Positions 51,129 to 60,832 are shown, counted from the stretch's first letter. The stretch is 64,000 nt of DNA from Companilactobacillus baiquanensis (GCF_003946605.1 NZ_RHOQ01000006.1:1-64000), one strand, 5' to 3'. Made by a program: numbers and translations. The notes: a model not told the origin generated them from the sequence alone.

Positions 51129-52081
51129 TGAATGAATTATTAGAAACACAATCTAAAACTTTAGATGAGTTTAAAAAGATTATTCAAGCCAATATGTTAT
51201 CTCATGCTTATTTGATCGATAAAGCATCCTCAAAAGTAAGACACGAGGTTGCTATTTGGCTTGCTCAAAGTCAATTTTGCGATAATTTACATGATGGTAT
51301 ACCTGATCAAACTTGCCAACGCTGTAAAACAGTGGCTTTAGGTGATAATCCAGATGTCTTGGAAGTTAAAACTGATAAACAGAGTATTGGTGTAGATGAT
51401 ATAAAATCCTTCAAAAGAGAAGCCAGTATGGCAGCAACTCAAGGTAAAAGACGTATTTTAATTATAGATGCGGCAGAAAAAATGACTAATGCTGCTAGTA
51501 ATAATTTATTAAAAACAATCGAAGAGCCAGAAGGAAATTTGATGATAATACTTCTGGCAGATTCAGCTAAACAACTTTTACCAACAATTAGATCACGTGT
51601 CCAAACATTTCATTTGTCAGATCAAAGTAATGATGAAGAAATTGATGATCTGGTGGAGTCCGGATATAAAGAATCACAAGCTAAATTAGCTTTAAAAGTT
51701 TCTGATATTAAGTTTTTGCAAGGGATGTCAGGTGATAATTATCAACTCTTATTAGTGGCATTGATAAATTGGTTAAAAGAATGTAATCGAAAAAAAATAA
51801 GTAGTTTTATTGATATACAGACTGATATTATGCCATTGGTAGAAAATAAAGATCAGCAACATTTAGTATTCGACATGATGAATCAAATTTTTAGTGATAT
51901 ATTATCAATTAGGTATCGTTTTAAACCAGCACTTTTGATTAAAGAGGATATTCTTTCTAATAAGAGTATCCAACAGATTGTTGATCTTTCGGATGAGTTA
52001 TTTAAAGCAGAAGAAATGTGGAAAAGTAATGTCGCCTTTCAAGCAGTCTTAGAAGATTTATCGTTAAAATTTGTGGATTAG
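51128..52081 (+). CDS. holB: DNA polymerase III subunit delta'
   Basis: This 317-residue clamp-loader subunit has an AAA+ fold with a degenerate P-loop near SHAYLIDKASS, a CxxC pair (CQRCK) and the stable TNAASNNLLKTIEEPEGNL motif (Asn-Leu-Leu-Lys). It does not bind ATP itself. Its ATG overlaps the darA stop, and yabA follows with another overlap. Confidence 0.94.
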   Translation: MNELLETQSKTLDEFKKIIQANMLSHAYLIDKASSKVRHEVAIWLAQSQFCDNLHDGIPDQTCQRCKTVALGDNPDVLEVKTDKQSIGVDDIKSFKREASMAATQGKRRILIIDAAEKMTNAASNNLLKTIEEPEGNLMIILLADSAKQLLPTIRSRVQTFHLSDQSNDEEIDDLVESGYKESQAKLALKVSDIKFLQGMSGDNYQLLLVALINWLKECNRKKISSFIDIQTDIMPLVENKDQQHLVFDMMNQIFSDILSIRYRFKPALLIKEDILSNKSIQQIVDLSDELFKAEEMWKSNVAFQAVLEDLSLKFVD

Positions 52082-52092
52082 TGGGTGAAACT

Positions 52093-52449
52093 ATGGCAGA
52101 AAAGGATTTATACGATGAGTTTGAGACTATCTCTAATCAATTAAATAATTTGAATGATCGTTTGGAATCATTAAAAGAACAGTTATCAAAGAGTTTAGAG
52201 GAAAAAGAAGAATTGGAGATGGAAAATCAAAATCTTCGTAAGCATTTAGAAAAACTTGGTTATGAAGATAAAGATTATGGGGCAAATGGGCTGTCCACTT
52301 CCAGAATGAATTTGGAAAAATTGTATCGGAAGGGATTTCATGTTTGCCAGCAATTTTATGGATCACATCGAAAAGAAGATGAAGAATGCGTTTTTTGTTA
52401 CGGTGTGATATATGGAAATCACGAAAAGAAAAATAAAAAAGTAAAGTAA
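52093..52449 (+). CDS. yabA: DNA replication initiation control protein YabA
   Basis: This 118-residue protein binds DnaA and DnaN and limits initiation. It has an N-terminal coiled coil (about residues 8-55) and a C-terminal zinc domain with FHVCQQFYG...CVFC. I choose the ATG at 52093 preceded by GTGGGTGA; the frame also opens at GTG 52081, overlapping the holB stop. Confidence 0.92.
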   Translation: MAEKDLYDEFETISNQLNNLNDRLESLKEQLSKSLEEKEELEMENQNLRKHLEKLGYEDKDYGANGLSTSRMNLEKLYRKGFHVCQQFYGSHRKEDEECVFCYGVIYGNHEKKNKKVK

Positions 52450-52462
52450 GGGAGCTAATTGA

Positions 52463-53335
52463 ATGAGAGAACAAAAGAGTTTTGTCGACAATTCTAAGGG
52501 CTGCCTTTTTTTAGTGCCAACACCAATTGGTAATCTTGATGATATGACTTTTAGAAGTGTTAAAACTTTGCAAGATGTTGACTTAATAGCAGCAGAAGAC
52601 ACTAGAAATACGATGAAGCTGTTGACACATTTCGAAATTGAAACTGAGTTGATCAGTTTCCACGAACACAATACGGCCCAGCGAATTCCAGAACTGATTG
52701 AAAAACTGGAACAAGGAACCAATATCGCCCAAGTCAGCGATGCAGGGACACCGTCAATTAGTGATCCCGGTAAAGAATTAGTCAAGGCAGCAATTGAAAA
52801 TAACATTTCGGTTGTACCGTTACCAGGTGCTACCGCTTCGATCAGTGCCTTAATTGCATCTGGAATTGAACCTCAACCATTTTATTTCTTTGGCTTTTTG
52901 CCAAGGAAGGGTAAAGAAAGAAAAGAAGCTCTTGATAATATTTCTAATCGAGTTGAAACTTCAATTATTTATGAATCACCAAAACGAGTTGTAAAGACTT
53001 TAAATGATTTGAAAACTTCTTTAGGTGAAGATAGACAAGTAGTTCTGGCACGCGAATTAACTAAGATCCATGAAGCCTTTTTAAGAGGAACAGTCGCACA
53101 GACATTAGATTATTATCAAGAACATGATCCTAAGGGTGAATTTGTTATCATTATTTCTGGAAAAACAATTGAAAGTAATGCTGAAATGACAGATTCAGAA
53201 ATCATTAATGCAATCGATTTAGAGATCCAAGCTGGTAGAAAGCCTAATCAAGCGATAAAAGATATTGCTAATCAAAACTTATTAAAAAAACAAGTGGTCT
53301 ATAATTTGTATCACGGAATCGGAAAGGAAGAATAA
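52463..53335 (+). CDS. rsmI: 16S rRNA (cytidine-1402 2'-O)-methyltransferase RsmI
   Basis: This 290-residue SAM-dependent tetrapyrrole-methylase-fold enzyme modifies 16S rRNA C1402. It has LVPTPIGNLDDMTFRS, AAEDTRNT, SDAGTPSISDPG and PLPGATASISALIASG. AGGGAGC precedes the ATG. It lies in the conserved order after yabA. Confidence 0.96.
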   Translation: MREQKSFVDNSKGCLFLVPTPIGNLDDMTFRSVKTLQDVDLIAAEDTRNTMKLLTHFEIETELISFHEHNTAQRIPELIEKLEQGTNIAQVSDAGTPSISDPGKELVKAAIENNISVVPLPGATASISALIASGIEPQPFYFFGFLPRKGKERKEALDNISNRVETSIIYESPKRVVKTLNDLKTSLGEDRQVVLARELTKIHEAFLRGTVAQTLDYYQEHDPKGEFVIIISGKTIESNAEMTDSEIINAIDLEIQAGRKPNQAIKDIANQNLLKKQVVYNLYHGIGKEE

Positions 53336-53336
53336 A

Positions 53337-54077
53337 TTGGCAGAAGAACAAATTTTTGAACAAGAAATGGAATTTCCTTTTTATTTTGCGAATTTGACAG
53401 GTGATATGCGTCTATCTTCTTTAGTTGATGCAATGTTGTTAACTTCTGAAAAGCAGCTACATCAAAGTGATTCAGATAGTTCTGAGATGGTTAAGCGCGG
53501 ATTAGGATGGGTCGTTGTTCAATATCATATGGACGTATCATCCATGCCACAGTTGGGTCAAAAATTAAACGTTAGAACTAGAGCAACTAGTTATAATAAA
53601 TACTTTTTCTATCGTGATTTTTGGATCGATGATCTAGATGGAAATAATATGGTCAAACTGGAAAGTGCGTTTGTCATTATTGATGTTAATGAACGAAAAA
53701 TGGTAAGTGCATCTGATAAATTGACAGATATGTTTGGTGCTAAAGAAATTACTAAGATCAAACGTTTTCCACGAGTTAAAGTACCTGAAGAATTCGATAT
53801 TAAACGAGAGCAGCAAATTGGCTACTATAATATTGATGTTAATCGCCATGTCAATAATTCTTACTATTTTGATTGGATGGTTGATTCTTTAGGAATTGAT
53901 TTTGTAGAGAAACATCGAGTTAAGACTATGGATATCAAATATGAAAAAGAACTGGATATAAACAGTCATCCAGAAGTATTTGCCAAAGTCAGTGATGATG
54001 GATTAGAAACTAAGCATTGGATCAAAAATGGTGAAGATTTAAATGTTGTAGCCCAAATGACTTGGGAAAAGAAATAA
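53337..54077 (+). CDS. Acyl-ACP thioesterase (FatA-like)
   Basis: This 246-residue protein has two hot-dog folds, the layout of bacterial acyl-ACP thioesterases. The N-terminal unit has GDMRLSSLVDAML and GLGWVVVQYHMD; the C-terminal unit has NIDVNRHVNNSYYFDWMVDSL (Asn-Arg-His-Val-Asn). It should release fatty acids from acyl carrier protein. The start is TTG behind GGAAAGGAAG. It follows rsmI by one base, forming the end of this operon. The chain-length preference is unknown. Confidence 0.88.
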   Translation: MAEEQIFEQEMEFPFYFANLTGDMRLSSLVDAMLLTSEKQLHQSDSDSSEMVKRGLGWVVVQYHMDVSSMPQLGQKLNVRTRATSYNKYFFYRDFWIDDLDGNNMVKLESAFVIIDVNERKMVSASDKLTDMFGAKEITKIKRFPRVKVPEEFDIKREQQIGYYNIDVNRHVNNSYYFDWMVDSLGIDFVEKHRVKTMDIKYEKELDINSHPEVFAKVSDDGLETKHWIKNGEDLNVVAQMTWEKK

Positions 54078-54127
54078 AATACTTTGTAAAGATAATTAAT
54101 TGTGCTAGTATGTTTAAGTAATAATTT

Positions 54128-54233
54128 TGGAGTAGGATTCAAAGCGTGAAGTGCCGACGGAACGGAATGTGAACGTTGGACGAAGAGATTGAGGTTAAAC
54201 TCGACTCGCGGTTTTGTTTCCGCATTCGCCACT
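54128..54233 (+). ncRNA. Tetrahydrofolate (THF) riboswitch aptamer
   Basis: The conserved features of the THF class are present: GGAGTAGG and ATTC at the start, GCGT-AAGTG, GAACGG-ATGT, ACGAAGAG and the closing CCGCATTCGCCACT. The RNA precedes folT, a folate transporter, which is the usual target in lactobacilli. Boundaries are approximate. Confidence 0.88.
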
Positions 54234-54266
54234 TTATATAGTTAAATAGCCTCTAGTTATATTCGG

Positions 54267-54291
54267 TGGCAGCTCCTCTGAGGAGATGTCA
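54267..54291 (+). promoter_or_regulatory. Shine-Dalgarno-sequestering hairpin of folT
   Basis: TGGCAgCTCCT pairs with AGGAGaTGTCA, burying the Shine-Dalgarno AGGAG at 54281-54285, 8 nt before the ATG. GTGGC (54266-54270) can instead pair with GCCAC (54228-54232) of the aptamer end, which gives a simple translational switch. Confidence 0.65.
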
Positions 54292-54293
54292 AT

Positions 54294-54818
54294 ATGTTAA
54301 GTAAGAGTAGAAGTAGCATTAGCGTTCACGAATTGACGTGGATGGCGATATTAATTGCATTGGAAATGGTTTTGAGCCGTTTTTCAATAGGAAGTAACGC
54401 ATTACAAGTTGGATTCAGCTTTGTAGCTATGGGTCTGATAGGATATTACTTTGGACCGTATAAAGCAGCCATTGCAATGGCAATTGCGGATATAATGAAG
54501 ATGGTTATATTGCCGAGTTCTGGAGGATTCTTCTGGGGATTCACCGTATCGGCGATCGTCGGCGGAATTATTTATGGATTTATGCTTTACAATAAAAAAG
54601 TAACTATAACTAGAGTTTTGATCACTACGGTTTTAGTTGTAGTAATTGTTAATACCTTAATGAATACATGGTGGATCCACATGATCTCAAATGCACCATA
54701 TTGGGTATTATTAACACCAAGACTGATAAAAGAGGCAATCAGCTTGGTTTATCAAACTGGAATTTTGTATTTGGTCCTTAAATGGATCAGCAATTCTAAA
54801 TTTAATAAGATTAATTAA
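54294..54818 (+). CDS. folT: Folate ECF transporter substrate-binding component FolT
   Basis: This 174-residue S component of about six helices has the FolT segment MAILIALEMVLSRFSIG, the GFSFVAMGLIGYYFGPYKAA loop (split, with Gly-Pro) and AIADIMKM. It binds folate and uses the shared EcfA/A'/T module, not in this window. It lies behind a THF riboswitch, which supports folate as substrate. A terminator follows. Confidence 0.92.
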   Translation: MLSKSRSSISVHELTWMAILIALEMVLSRFSIGSNALQVGFSFVAMGLIGYYFGPYKAAIAMAIADIMKMVILPSSGGFFWGFTVSAIVGGIIYGFMLYNKKVTITRVLITTVLVVVIVNTLMNTWWIHMISNAPYWVLLTPRLIKEAISLVYQTGILYLVLKWISNSKFNKIN

Positions 54819-54819
54819 T

Positions 54820-54844
54820 AAAGACCGAGAGGTCTTTTTTTTTG
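54820..54844 (+). terminator. Terminator after folT
   Basis: AAAGACC pairs with GGTCTTT around GAGA and is followed by six T. Confidence 0.8.
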
Positions 54845-54893
54845 CACAAATAACTTGTGGTAGAATAATGCTATTAAGAATGAGGGGATATTT

Positions 54894-55616
54894 ATGAAAA
54901 TATTAGCTTTTGACACTTCAAATAAGCCATTAGCTGTGGCAGTTGTTAGTGATGGGAATGTTTTAGCGACTTTGGAGTCAACAGAAAAGAAAACTCATAG
55001 TGTTACTTTATTACCTGATATTCAAAAAGTTTTAACTGAATCCAATCTGGTGATCAATGATATTGATCTGATTGCTGTTGCCAAGGGTCCGGGATCATAT
55101 ACTGGTGTTCGGATTGCTGTGACTGTGGCTAAGACTTTAGCTTTCACTTTAAAGAAGAATTTGGTCGGTGTATCTAGTTTGGAAGTTTTGGCCGCTGATG
55201 GGGATGAGAGTAAAATTTTAGTGCCCTTGATGGATGCAAGAAATGATAATGCATTCGCCGGTGTTTACCAAATGCATTCTGGTGAATTAGTTAATCTAAT
55301 AGAGGATCATCATACGTCAATGGCTAAGTTGCTAGATCTGCTCAAGAAATATGATTCAGAGAAACTAGAATTTATTAATGCTACTGATAATTTAACTGAC
55401 TTAATTAAAAAGGAATATCCTGAAGCCGTAATTTTGAATGCTAAAGATAGTTTGCCAAAAGCTGGAAAATTGGCAAAAATTGCTGAAAGGAAACCTGTCA
55501 TTTCAGATGTGGACAGTTTTGTGCCAACCTATTTACGTTTAACTCAAGCAGAACATGATTGGTATGAAAAAGGACATAAAAAAGATGGCAATATTTCCTA
55601 TGTTGAAGAAGTTTAA
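54894..55616 (+). CDS. tsaB: tRNA threonylcarbamoyladenosine protein TsaB
   Basis: This 240-residue ASKHA-fold scaffold partner of TsaD in t6A synthesis has ILAFDTSNKPLAVAVV and KGPGSYTGVRIAVTVAKTLA (Pro-Gly-Ser-Tyr). AGGGGATA precedes the ATG. Its 3' end overlaps rimI, and tsaD follows in the same unit. Confidence 0.95.
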   Translation: MKILAFDTSNKPLAVAVVSDGNVLATLESTEKKTHSVTLLPDIQKVLTESNLVINDIDLIAVAKGPGSYTGVRIAVTVAKTLAFTLKKNLVGVSSLEVLAADGDESKILVPLMDARNDNAFAGVYQMHSGELVNLIEDHHTSMAKLLDLLKKYDSEKLEFINATDNLTDLIKKEYPEAVILNAKDSLPKAGKLAKIAERKPVISDVDSFVPTYLRLTQAEHDWYEKGHKKDGNISYVEEV

Positions 55617-56136
55617 AGAAACTTTTTGGCCTTCAGGATCATCAGAAAAATATCCATTTGTAAAACAGTCAGTTACTATCAATGGTCAGGAATTAGTTTT
55701 GCGAAAAGCAGAATTAAGCGATTCTAATGATTATATGAATATTCAAGAAACCATCTATTCAAAGCCAGCACCATGGCCCCAAGATGTGGTTGATACTGAA
55801 CTTAGAAATAAAAATGCGCTTTATTTGTCACTGCTCAGAAGAAATCGCTGTGTAGCTTTTATTGGAGTTTCTTTGAGTGATATTAAAGAAGCACATATAA
55901 CTAATATTGCCGTATTACCTGAATTACAAAAGGATGGTATTGGGCATTTATTTTTGAATCAGGTCTTTGAATATTGCCGCAAACAAAACTTTCAGAAAAT
56001 GTCTTTGGAAGTTGATATAACTAATGAGTCTGCAATCGAGCTGTATAAGGCTTTTGGTTTTAAAAAGCGTAAAATTCATGAAAAATATTATTTTAGAAAC
56101 CATCATGATGCATTAGAAATGGTGGTCGATTTATAG
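55585..56136 (+). CDS. rimI: Ribosomal protein S18-alanine N-acetyltransferase RimI-like
   Basis: This GNAT protein of about 183 residues has [17 protein letters not shown] at the N-terminus and the acetyl-CoA loop [17 protein letters not shown], followed by [16 protein letters not shown]. Its position between tsaB and tsaD is that of rimI. The start is uncertain: I prefer the ATG at 55585 with AAAGGAC upstream, though ATGs at 55555 and 55600 are also in frame. The basic N-terminal extension is longer than the family norm of about 150 residues. Confidence 0.85.
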   Translation: MAIFPMLKKFKETFWPSGSSEKYPFVKQSVTINGQELVLRKAELSDSNDYMNIQETIYSKPAPWPQDVVDTELRNKNALYLSLLRRNRCVAFIGVSLSDIKEAHITNIAVLPELQKDGIGHLFLNQVFEYCRKQNFQKMSLEVDITNESAIELYKAFGFKKRKIHEKYYFRNHHDALEMVVDL

Positions 56137-56146
56137 GGAGAAAATC

Positions 56147-57160
56147 TTGAAAAAAGATACATTAATACTATCGTTTGAGAGTAGTTGTGATGAAACTAGT
56201 GTTGCAGTTGTTAAAAATGGTAAGGAAATTTTATCGAATATAATTGCTACACAAATAAAGAGTCACCAAAGATTTGGTGGAGTTGTGCCGGAAGTAGCAA
56301 GTCGACATCATGTTGAAGAAGTAACTCATTGTATTGAATTAGCTCTAAATGAAGCAAAAGTTACTTATGATGATTTAGATGCAGTTGCTGTAACATATGG
56401 TCCAGGCTTAGTCGGTTCTTTATTAATTGGAATAATGGCTGCTAAAACTGTCGCCTTTGCACACAATCTACCATTAATAAAATCAAATCATTTAGCAGGT
56501 CATATTTATTCAGCAAACTTAGTTGCCGATCTTGAATATCCCTTTATGGCCTTACTAGTATCCGGTGGTCATACTGAAATTGTTTTAGTTCGTGCTCCGG
56601 GTGAGTTTGAAACTTTAGGTGATACTCGTGACGATGCAGTTGGTGAAGCATATGATAAAATTGGCCGAGTTTTGGGAATAAATTATCCAGCCGGAAAGCA
56701 AGTTGACGAAATGGCTGCCAAAGGTAATGATGTTTTTGATTTCCCACGTGCCATGGTACAAGAGGATAATTTGGACTTTAGTTTCAGCGGTTTGAAGAGT
56801 TCTTTTATAAATCGTGTCCATCACGCCGACCAAGTTCATGAAGAACTTAGTAAAGATGATTTGGCAGCAAGTTTTCAAGGCGCTGTTTTGGATATTTTGA
56901 GTAATAAGATTTTTAGAGCTTTGAAACAACATCCCGTTAAACAATTAGTAGTTGCTGGTGGAGTTGCCGCTAATCAAGGACTTCGCCAACGTTTAAAAGA
57001 AGATATAAAGAAACGTAATTTGGATATGGAATTGATTTTCCCACCATTAAGATTATGTGGTGATAACGCTGCTATGATTGGTGCAATTGCTCAAATCCAG
57101 TATGACAAAAAAGATTTTGCAGATCTTCAAGTTAATGCTGATCCTAGTTTGGATTTCTAG
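56147..57160 (+). CDS. tsaD: tRNA N6-adenosine threonylcarbamoyltransferase TsaD
   Basis: This 337-residue enzyme transfers the threonylcarbamoyl group to tRNA adenosine-37 with TsaB and TsaE. It has [16 protein letters not shown], the metal ligands in [10 protein letters not shown] and [12 protein letters not shown], and [13 protein letters not shown]. The start is TTG behind GGGAG, 10 nt after rimI. A terminator follows. Confidence 0.96.
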   Translation: MKKDTLILSFESSCDETSVAVVKNGKEILSNIIATQIKSHQRFGGVVPEVASRHHVEEVTHCIELALNEAKVTYDDLDAVAVTYGPGLVGSLLIGIMAAKTVAFAHNLPLIKSNHLAGHIYSANLVADLEYPFMALLVSGGHTEIVLVRAPGEFETLGDTRDDAVGEAYDKIGRVLGINYPAGKQVDEMAAKGNDVFDFPRAMVQEDNLDFSFSGLKSSFINRVHHADQVHEELSKDDLAASFQGAVLDILSNKIFRALKQHPVKQLVVAGGVAANQGLRQRLKEDIKKRNLDMELIFPPLRLCGDNAAMIGAIAQIQYDKKDFADLQVNADPSLDF

Positions 57161-57162
57161 AT

Positions 57163-57188
57163 AGATCGAGGAGACTCGGTCTTTTTTT
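57163..57188 (+). terminator. Terminator after tsaD
   Basis: ATCGAG pairs with CTCGGT around GAGA and is followed by seven T. Confidence 0.78.
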
Positions 57189-57241
57189 ATTCCCCCACCA
57201 ACACCCAACCTGTTAAAATTAATTAAAAAAAGAGGACAACA

Positions 57242-57877
57242 ATGCCACAACTACTAACAATAATTGCCCATCCCCAAACTACTAAATTTTCGACAAGTAT
57301 TGAATTATATAAAAACTTTATTGAATCGTACAAATCAATTAACCCTCAAGATACCATCATCGAACGAAATGTGTCGGACAACTTCAAATTAACTTTTGAT
57401 GAGGTGGCATTGTCGATATACAACAAGAAACAGACGGGTGCTTCTTTGACTAGACGAGAGCGGACAATAAATGCGACGCGCCAGTCATACATCGATGAAT
57501 TTGTTCAATCAGATAAATACGTCTTTGTAAATCCCATGTATAATTTCTTCTTGCCTGCTGAAATGAAAAGCTATATTGATCTTATTATGCAAATTCCATC
57601 TACGTTTGAATATAATGACCAAAATAAATTACAAGGAAATCTGCATAATAAAAAAGCACTGCATTTACAATCCAGTGGGGATCGTTTTCACAGTGCTAAT
57701 ACTCAAATGGAAAGTTTAGATTTAGGGGATAAATATTTAAAAACGATTTTTGACATTATGGGTGTAAATGATTACCAAAGTGTTTTTGTTGAAGGAATGG
57801 ATTTTGATACGAAAAACGCACAGAATATTTTAAATTCCGGTTATCGAGCCGTTCAAAAATTAGCGAAAGTATTTTAA
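57242..57877 (+). CDS. azoR: FMN-dependent NADH-azoreductase (AzoR/flavodoxin-like)
   Basis: This 211-residue protein has the flavodoxin-like fold of AzoR and NQO-type quinone reductases: TIIAHPQTTKFSTS in the N-terminal part, NPMYNFFLPAEMKSYIDLIM for FMN binding and SSGDRF near residue 143. It should reduce quinones or azo dyes with NADH. AAGAGGAC precedes the ATG. It is convergent with the popT gene across a short bidirectional terminator. Confidence 0.85.
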   Translation: MPQLLTIIAHPQTTKFSTSIELYKNFIESYKSINPQDTIIERNVSDNFKLTFDEVALSIYNKKQTGASLTRRERTINATRQSYIDEFVQSDKYVFVNPMYNFFLPAEMKSYIDLIMQIPSTFEYNDQNKLQGNLHNKKALHLQSSGDRFHSANTQMESLDLGDKYLKTIFDIMGVNDYQSVFVEGMDFDTKNAQNILNSGYRAVQKLAKVF

Positions 57878-57903
57878 AAGCCGACTGAAAAGTCGACTTT
57901 TTT
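57877..57903. terminator. Bidirectional terminator
   Basis: AAAGcCGACT pairs with AGTCGaCTTT around GAAA and is followed by T on the plus strand and by A-rich sequence on the other. Confidence 0.75.
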
Positions 57904-58756
57904 ACTTATATTTATCTTCTAACTTACTCATCCAAAGTCCTAGGATCGTACCTATGATAAACGTAAGGACACTAATTATAATTGTCATACTAGTGATCCC
58001 AGCATATGAAATTGTTTCTTCTGCGTATGGATTTGGAATTAAAATCAAAATGGTACTTGCCACCACGATTCCCAGAATAAAATGATAAACTCTCGAATGA
58101 TGATGTAAAATCAAAAATTCCATTCCTTTAGAAAACAGTAGCATAGCGATGATCCCACCAACAGCAATTGGTAAGAAGACGCCTATAATATCAAAGTCCT
58201 TAAATCCTGTAAGCATTGGTGAATACAAACCTAGGATCAATAATAAATTTGAAGGACTTAATCCGGGAACTAAGACTCCAAGCGCTATCAGCATACCCGT
58301 AATAACAAAACCAAAGAAGTTTGCTGGAATAGTACCGAATATTTCACTCATGAAGAATAAAAATAATCCTCCTAGAATCAACATGGCCAAGAACCAGCTA
58401 ATATCAACGAAATCTCTTTTTGATCTAGATGTTGATTCTTTAATAAGTGAAGGTAGTGTACCAAGAATTGCACCGGCAAATCCCCAAAGGACAATTACTT
58501 GATAGTGTTCCAGAAGAAATTCTAATGGTTTAGAAAGCAGACCAATTCCTACTATTCCACCTATACCAACTGGTAAAAAATACATAAAATCCTTTTTGAA
58601 GTTTTTTCTGAAATGGGCCATAAAGTGTAGTAATCGTTCATAGATCCCTAAAATTGCTGCTAAGACTCCTCCAGAAACTCCGGGTAGAATAAACCCCAAA
58701 GCAATAACGACACCTTTGAAAAAGCGGATAAAAAAATTTTCTTGTCTGTTTTTCAT
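57902..58756 (-). CDS. popT: DUF368 membrane protein, PopT-like polyprenyl-phosphate transporter
   Basis: This 284-residue protein has about 8 helices and the two DUF368 repeats: ALGFILPGVSGGVLAAILG near residue 18 and ALGVLVPGLSPSNLLLILG in the second half (conserved Pro-Gly). DUF368 proteins have been shown to recycle undecaprenyl phosphate across the membrane (PopT) in Gram-positive bacteria. I place the start at 58756 behind AGGAGAG; an in-frame codon at 58813 lies upstream. It follows the ABC-F gene by 57 nt on the same strand. Confidence 0.88.
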   Translation of the reverse strand: MKNRQENFFIRFFKGVVIALGFILPGVSGGVLAAILGIYERLLHFMAHFRKNFKKDFMYFLPVGIGGIVGIGLLSKPLEFLLEHYQVIVLWGFAGAILGTLPSLIKESTSRSKRDFVDISWFLAMLILGGLFLFFMSEIFGTIPANFFGFVITGMLIALGVLVPGLSPSNLLLILGLYSPMLTGFKDFDIIGVFLPIAVGGIIAMLLFSKGMEFLILHHHSRVYHFILGIVVASTILILIPNPYAEETISYAGITSMTIIISVLTFIIGTILGLWMSKLEDKYK

Positions 58757-58813
58757 TTGCTCTCCTAAATAGTTTGTTCTTAAAATATTATCAAATTGAT
58801 ATGATAATAACAA

Positions 58814-60724
58814 TTAATCATCTAATTCTTCCAACTCGAGAGATTTTTCAGTCCAGGCATCTTCTAATTCACTTTGTTTTGCTTTATTATCGTCTAATTC
58901 TTTTTGGAAATCAGCTAGTTTTGTATATGAAGTCAAGTTTTCTTCTTTAGTCATTTCTAATTGAATAGCTGAATTTTTCTCATCTAAATCAGAAATTTCT
59001 TTCTCCAATTGCTCAACTTGACGGCGAATTTTTCGTTCTTGTTTTTGTTGATCCTTAGACTTTTGATATTTAACTTTCTTTTCACTCACGGAATGCCCAG
59101 ATACTGTCTCTTCTTCTTTAGTATCAGTTGTTTTTTCGAGGTAGTAGTCATAATCACCTAGATAGATCGTACTGCCTTTTTCACCAATATCGACGATCCT
59201 GTTAGCAAGTGTATTTAACAAGTAACGGTCATGGGATACAAAGAGGACGGTTCCCTCAAAGTTGCTTAAAGCGTCTTCTAGAACTTCCTTACTATCAATG
59301 TCCAAATGATTAGTTGGCTCATCCATTACGAGAAAGTTATCATGTTCCATGGATAATTTTGTTAAAGTTAGGCGGGCTTTTTCACCACCAGATAGTCCAG
59401 AAATTGGTTTCAATACGTCATCGCCACTGAATAAAAAAGATCCTAAAATGTTACGAATTACTTGTTCATCGAGTAGAGGATGGAGGTCCCAAATTTCGTG
59501 AAGTACATCTTTACGTGGGTCCAAATTTGTCAAGTTCTGGTCATAGTAACCGACTTGAACGTTAGCGCCAAATTGGTAAGTACCTTTGATCAAAGGTATC
59601 TGATCTAAAATCGATTTTAGAAGAGTTGATTTACCAATTCCGTTAGGACCGATAATACCAATTCGTTCGCCTTTCTTAACATCCAAATTGATTGGTTCAG
59701 ACATTATTTGGTTATCATAACCAATGGCGGCATCTTTGATCAATAAGACATCGTTACCACTTTCTTTGTCGATCTGAAATGAGAAGTGGGCTGATGCCTG
59801 ATCTGATCCAGGACGTTCCATAACATCCATCTTTTCCAGCTTTTTACGGCGGCTTTGAGCCATTTTAGTTGTTGAAGCACGGACAATATTCTTCTGGATA
59901 TATTCTTCAGTTTTCTTGATCTCCGCTTGTTGTTCTTCATAGTGTTTCCATTCCACTTGTTGATTCTTTTTCTTTTCTTGTAAGTAAAATGTGTAGTTAC
60001 CAGAATAGTGTTTAGAAGAGTGATGGTTGATCTCAACTATTTCATTAACGACTTTATCCAAAAAGTATTGATCATGGGAGATTATTACTAAGGCACCACG
60101 ATAATTTTTTAAATATCCTTCTAACCATTCGACAGTATTAATGTCCAAATGGTTTGTCGGTTCGTCAAGTAATAGGATATCGTGATGTTCCAAAAGCATT
60201 TTCGCCATTGCCAGTCGAGAACGCTCACCACCTGAGAGAGTAGAGATCTTGTCTTGCCATACATCTTCATCAAAGCCGAATCCCTTTAAAACACTACGAA
60301 TTTCTGATTGGTAGCCATAACCATTTTCTTGTCGAAAAGTATTTTGTAATTGATCGTATTGTTTTAAAATTTGATCATAGTCTTTAGTAGTATTATCGGC
60401 GAGTTTTGCTTCAAGTTCATGCATCTGTTCTTCTTGTTTTTTGAGATAAGTAAATATCTTTTCCATCTCATCAAAAATGATGTTATCTCGGTTGAGACCG
60501 GAGTCTTGCGCTAAATAGCCAATATTAGTGTCTTTTTTTAAGGCAATATTACCGGCACTATAACTTTCCTGGTCAGAAATTATTTTTAGTAATGTTGATT
60601 TACCAACACCATTTCGTCCAACAAGACCGATTCTACTGGTATCTTGTACTTCAAAATTAACATTTTCGAAGAGCTTTTTTGTTCCAAAATTTTTAGTAAT
60701 ATTTTGTGCTTGTAATAAAATCAA
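58814..60724 (-). CDS. ABC-F family ATPase (YdiF-like), translation factor
   Basis: This 636-residue soluble protein has two ABC domains without membrane segments. First: GRNGVGKSTL and LSGGERSRL with DEPTNHLD; second: GPNGIGKSTL and LSGGEKARL with DEPTNHLD. A linker of about 80 residues and a C-terminal coiled-coil region (about 540-636, rich in Lys, Glu and Gln) identify the YdiF/Uup-like group. ABC-F proteins act on stalled or antibiotic-bound ribosomes. The start is TTG at 60724 behind AGGGGGAAC. It lies near rex, as ydiF does in Bacillus. Confidence 0.92.
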   Translation of the reverse strand: MILLQAQNITKNFGTKKLFENVNFEVQDTSRIGLVGRNGVGKSTLLKIISDQESYSAGNIALKKDTNIGYLAQDSGLNRDNIIFDEMEKIFTYLKKQEEQMHELEAKLADNTTKDYDQILKQYDQLQNTFRQENGYGYQSEIRSVLKGFGFDEDVWQDKISTLSGGERSRLAMAKMLLEHHDILLLDEPTNHLDINTVEWLEGYLKNYRGALVIISHDQYFLDKVVNEIVEINHHSSKHYSGNYTFYLQEKKKNQQVEWKHYEEQQAEIKKTEEYIQKNIVRASTTKMAQSRRKKLEKMDVMERPGSDQASAHFSFQIDKESGNDVLLIKDAAIGYDNQIMSEPINLDVKKGERIGIIGPNGIGKSTLLKSILDQIPLIKGTYQFGANVQVGYYDQNLTNLDPRKDVLHEIWDLHPLLDEQVIRNILGSFLFSGDDVLKPISGLSGGEKARLTLTKLSMEHDNFLVMDEPTNHLDIDSKEVLEDALSNFEGTVLFVSHDRYLLNTLANRIVDIGEKGSTIYLGDYDYYLEKTTDTKEEETVSGHSVSEKKVKYQKSKDQQKQERKIRRQVEQLEKEISDLDEKNSAIQLEMTKEENLTSYTKLADFQKELDDNKAKQSELEDAWTEKSLELEELDD

Positions 60725-60832
60725 GTTAGTTCCCCCTGTACATATTCACAATTTTTCTATTTTTTAATAAAATTTATCTGTTTATAGGCTTAATCTATTG
60801 CGTTTTTGCTTAATATTAATTACTATGAATAT

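Noticed and set aside
52133..52806. Two minus-strand open frames opposite yabA and rsmI
   Set aside because: They are antisense shadows; the plus-strand genes are clear orthologues with full motifs.
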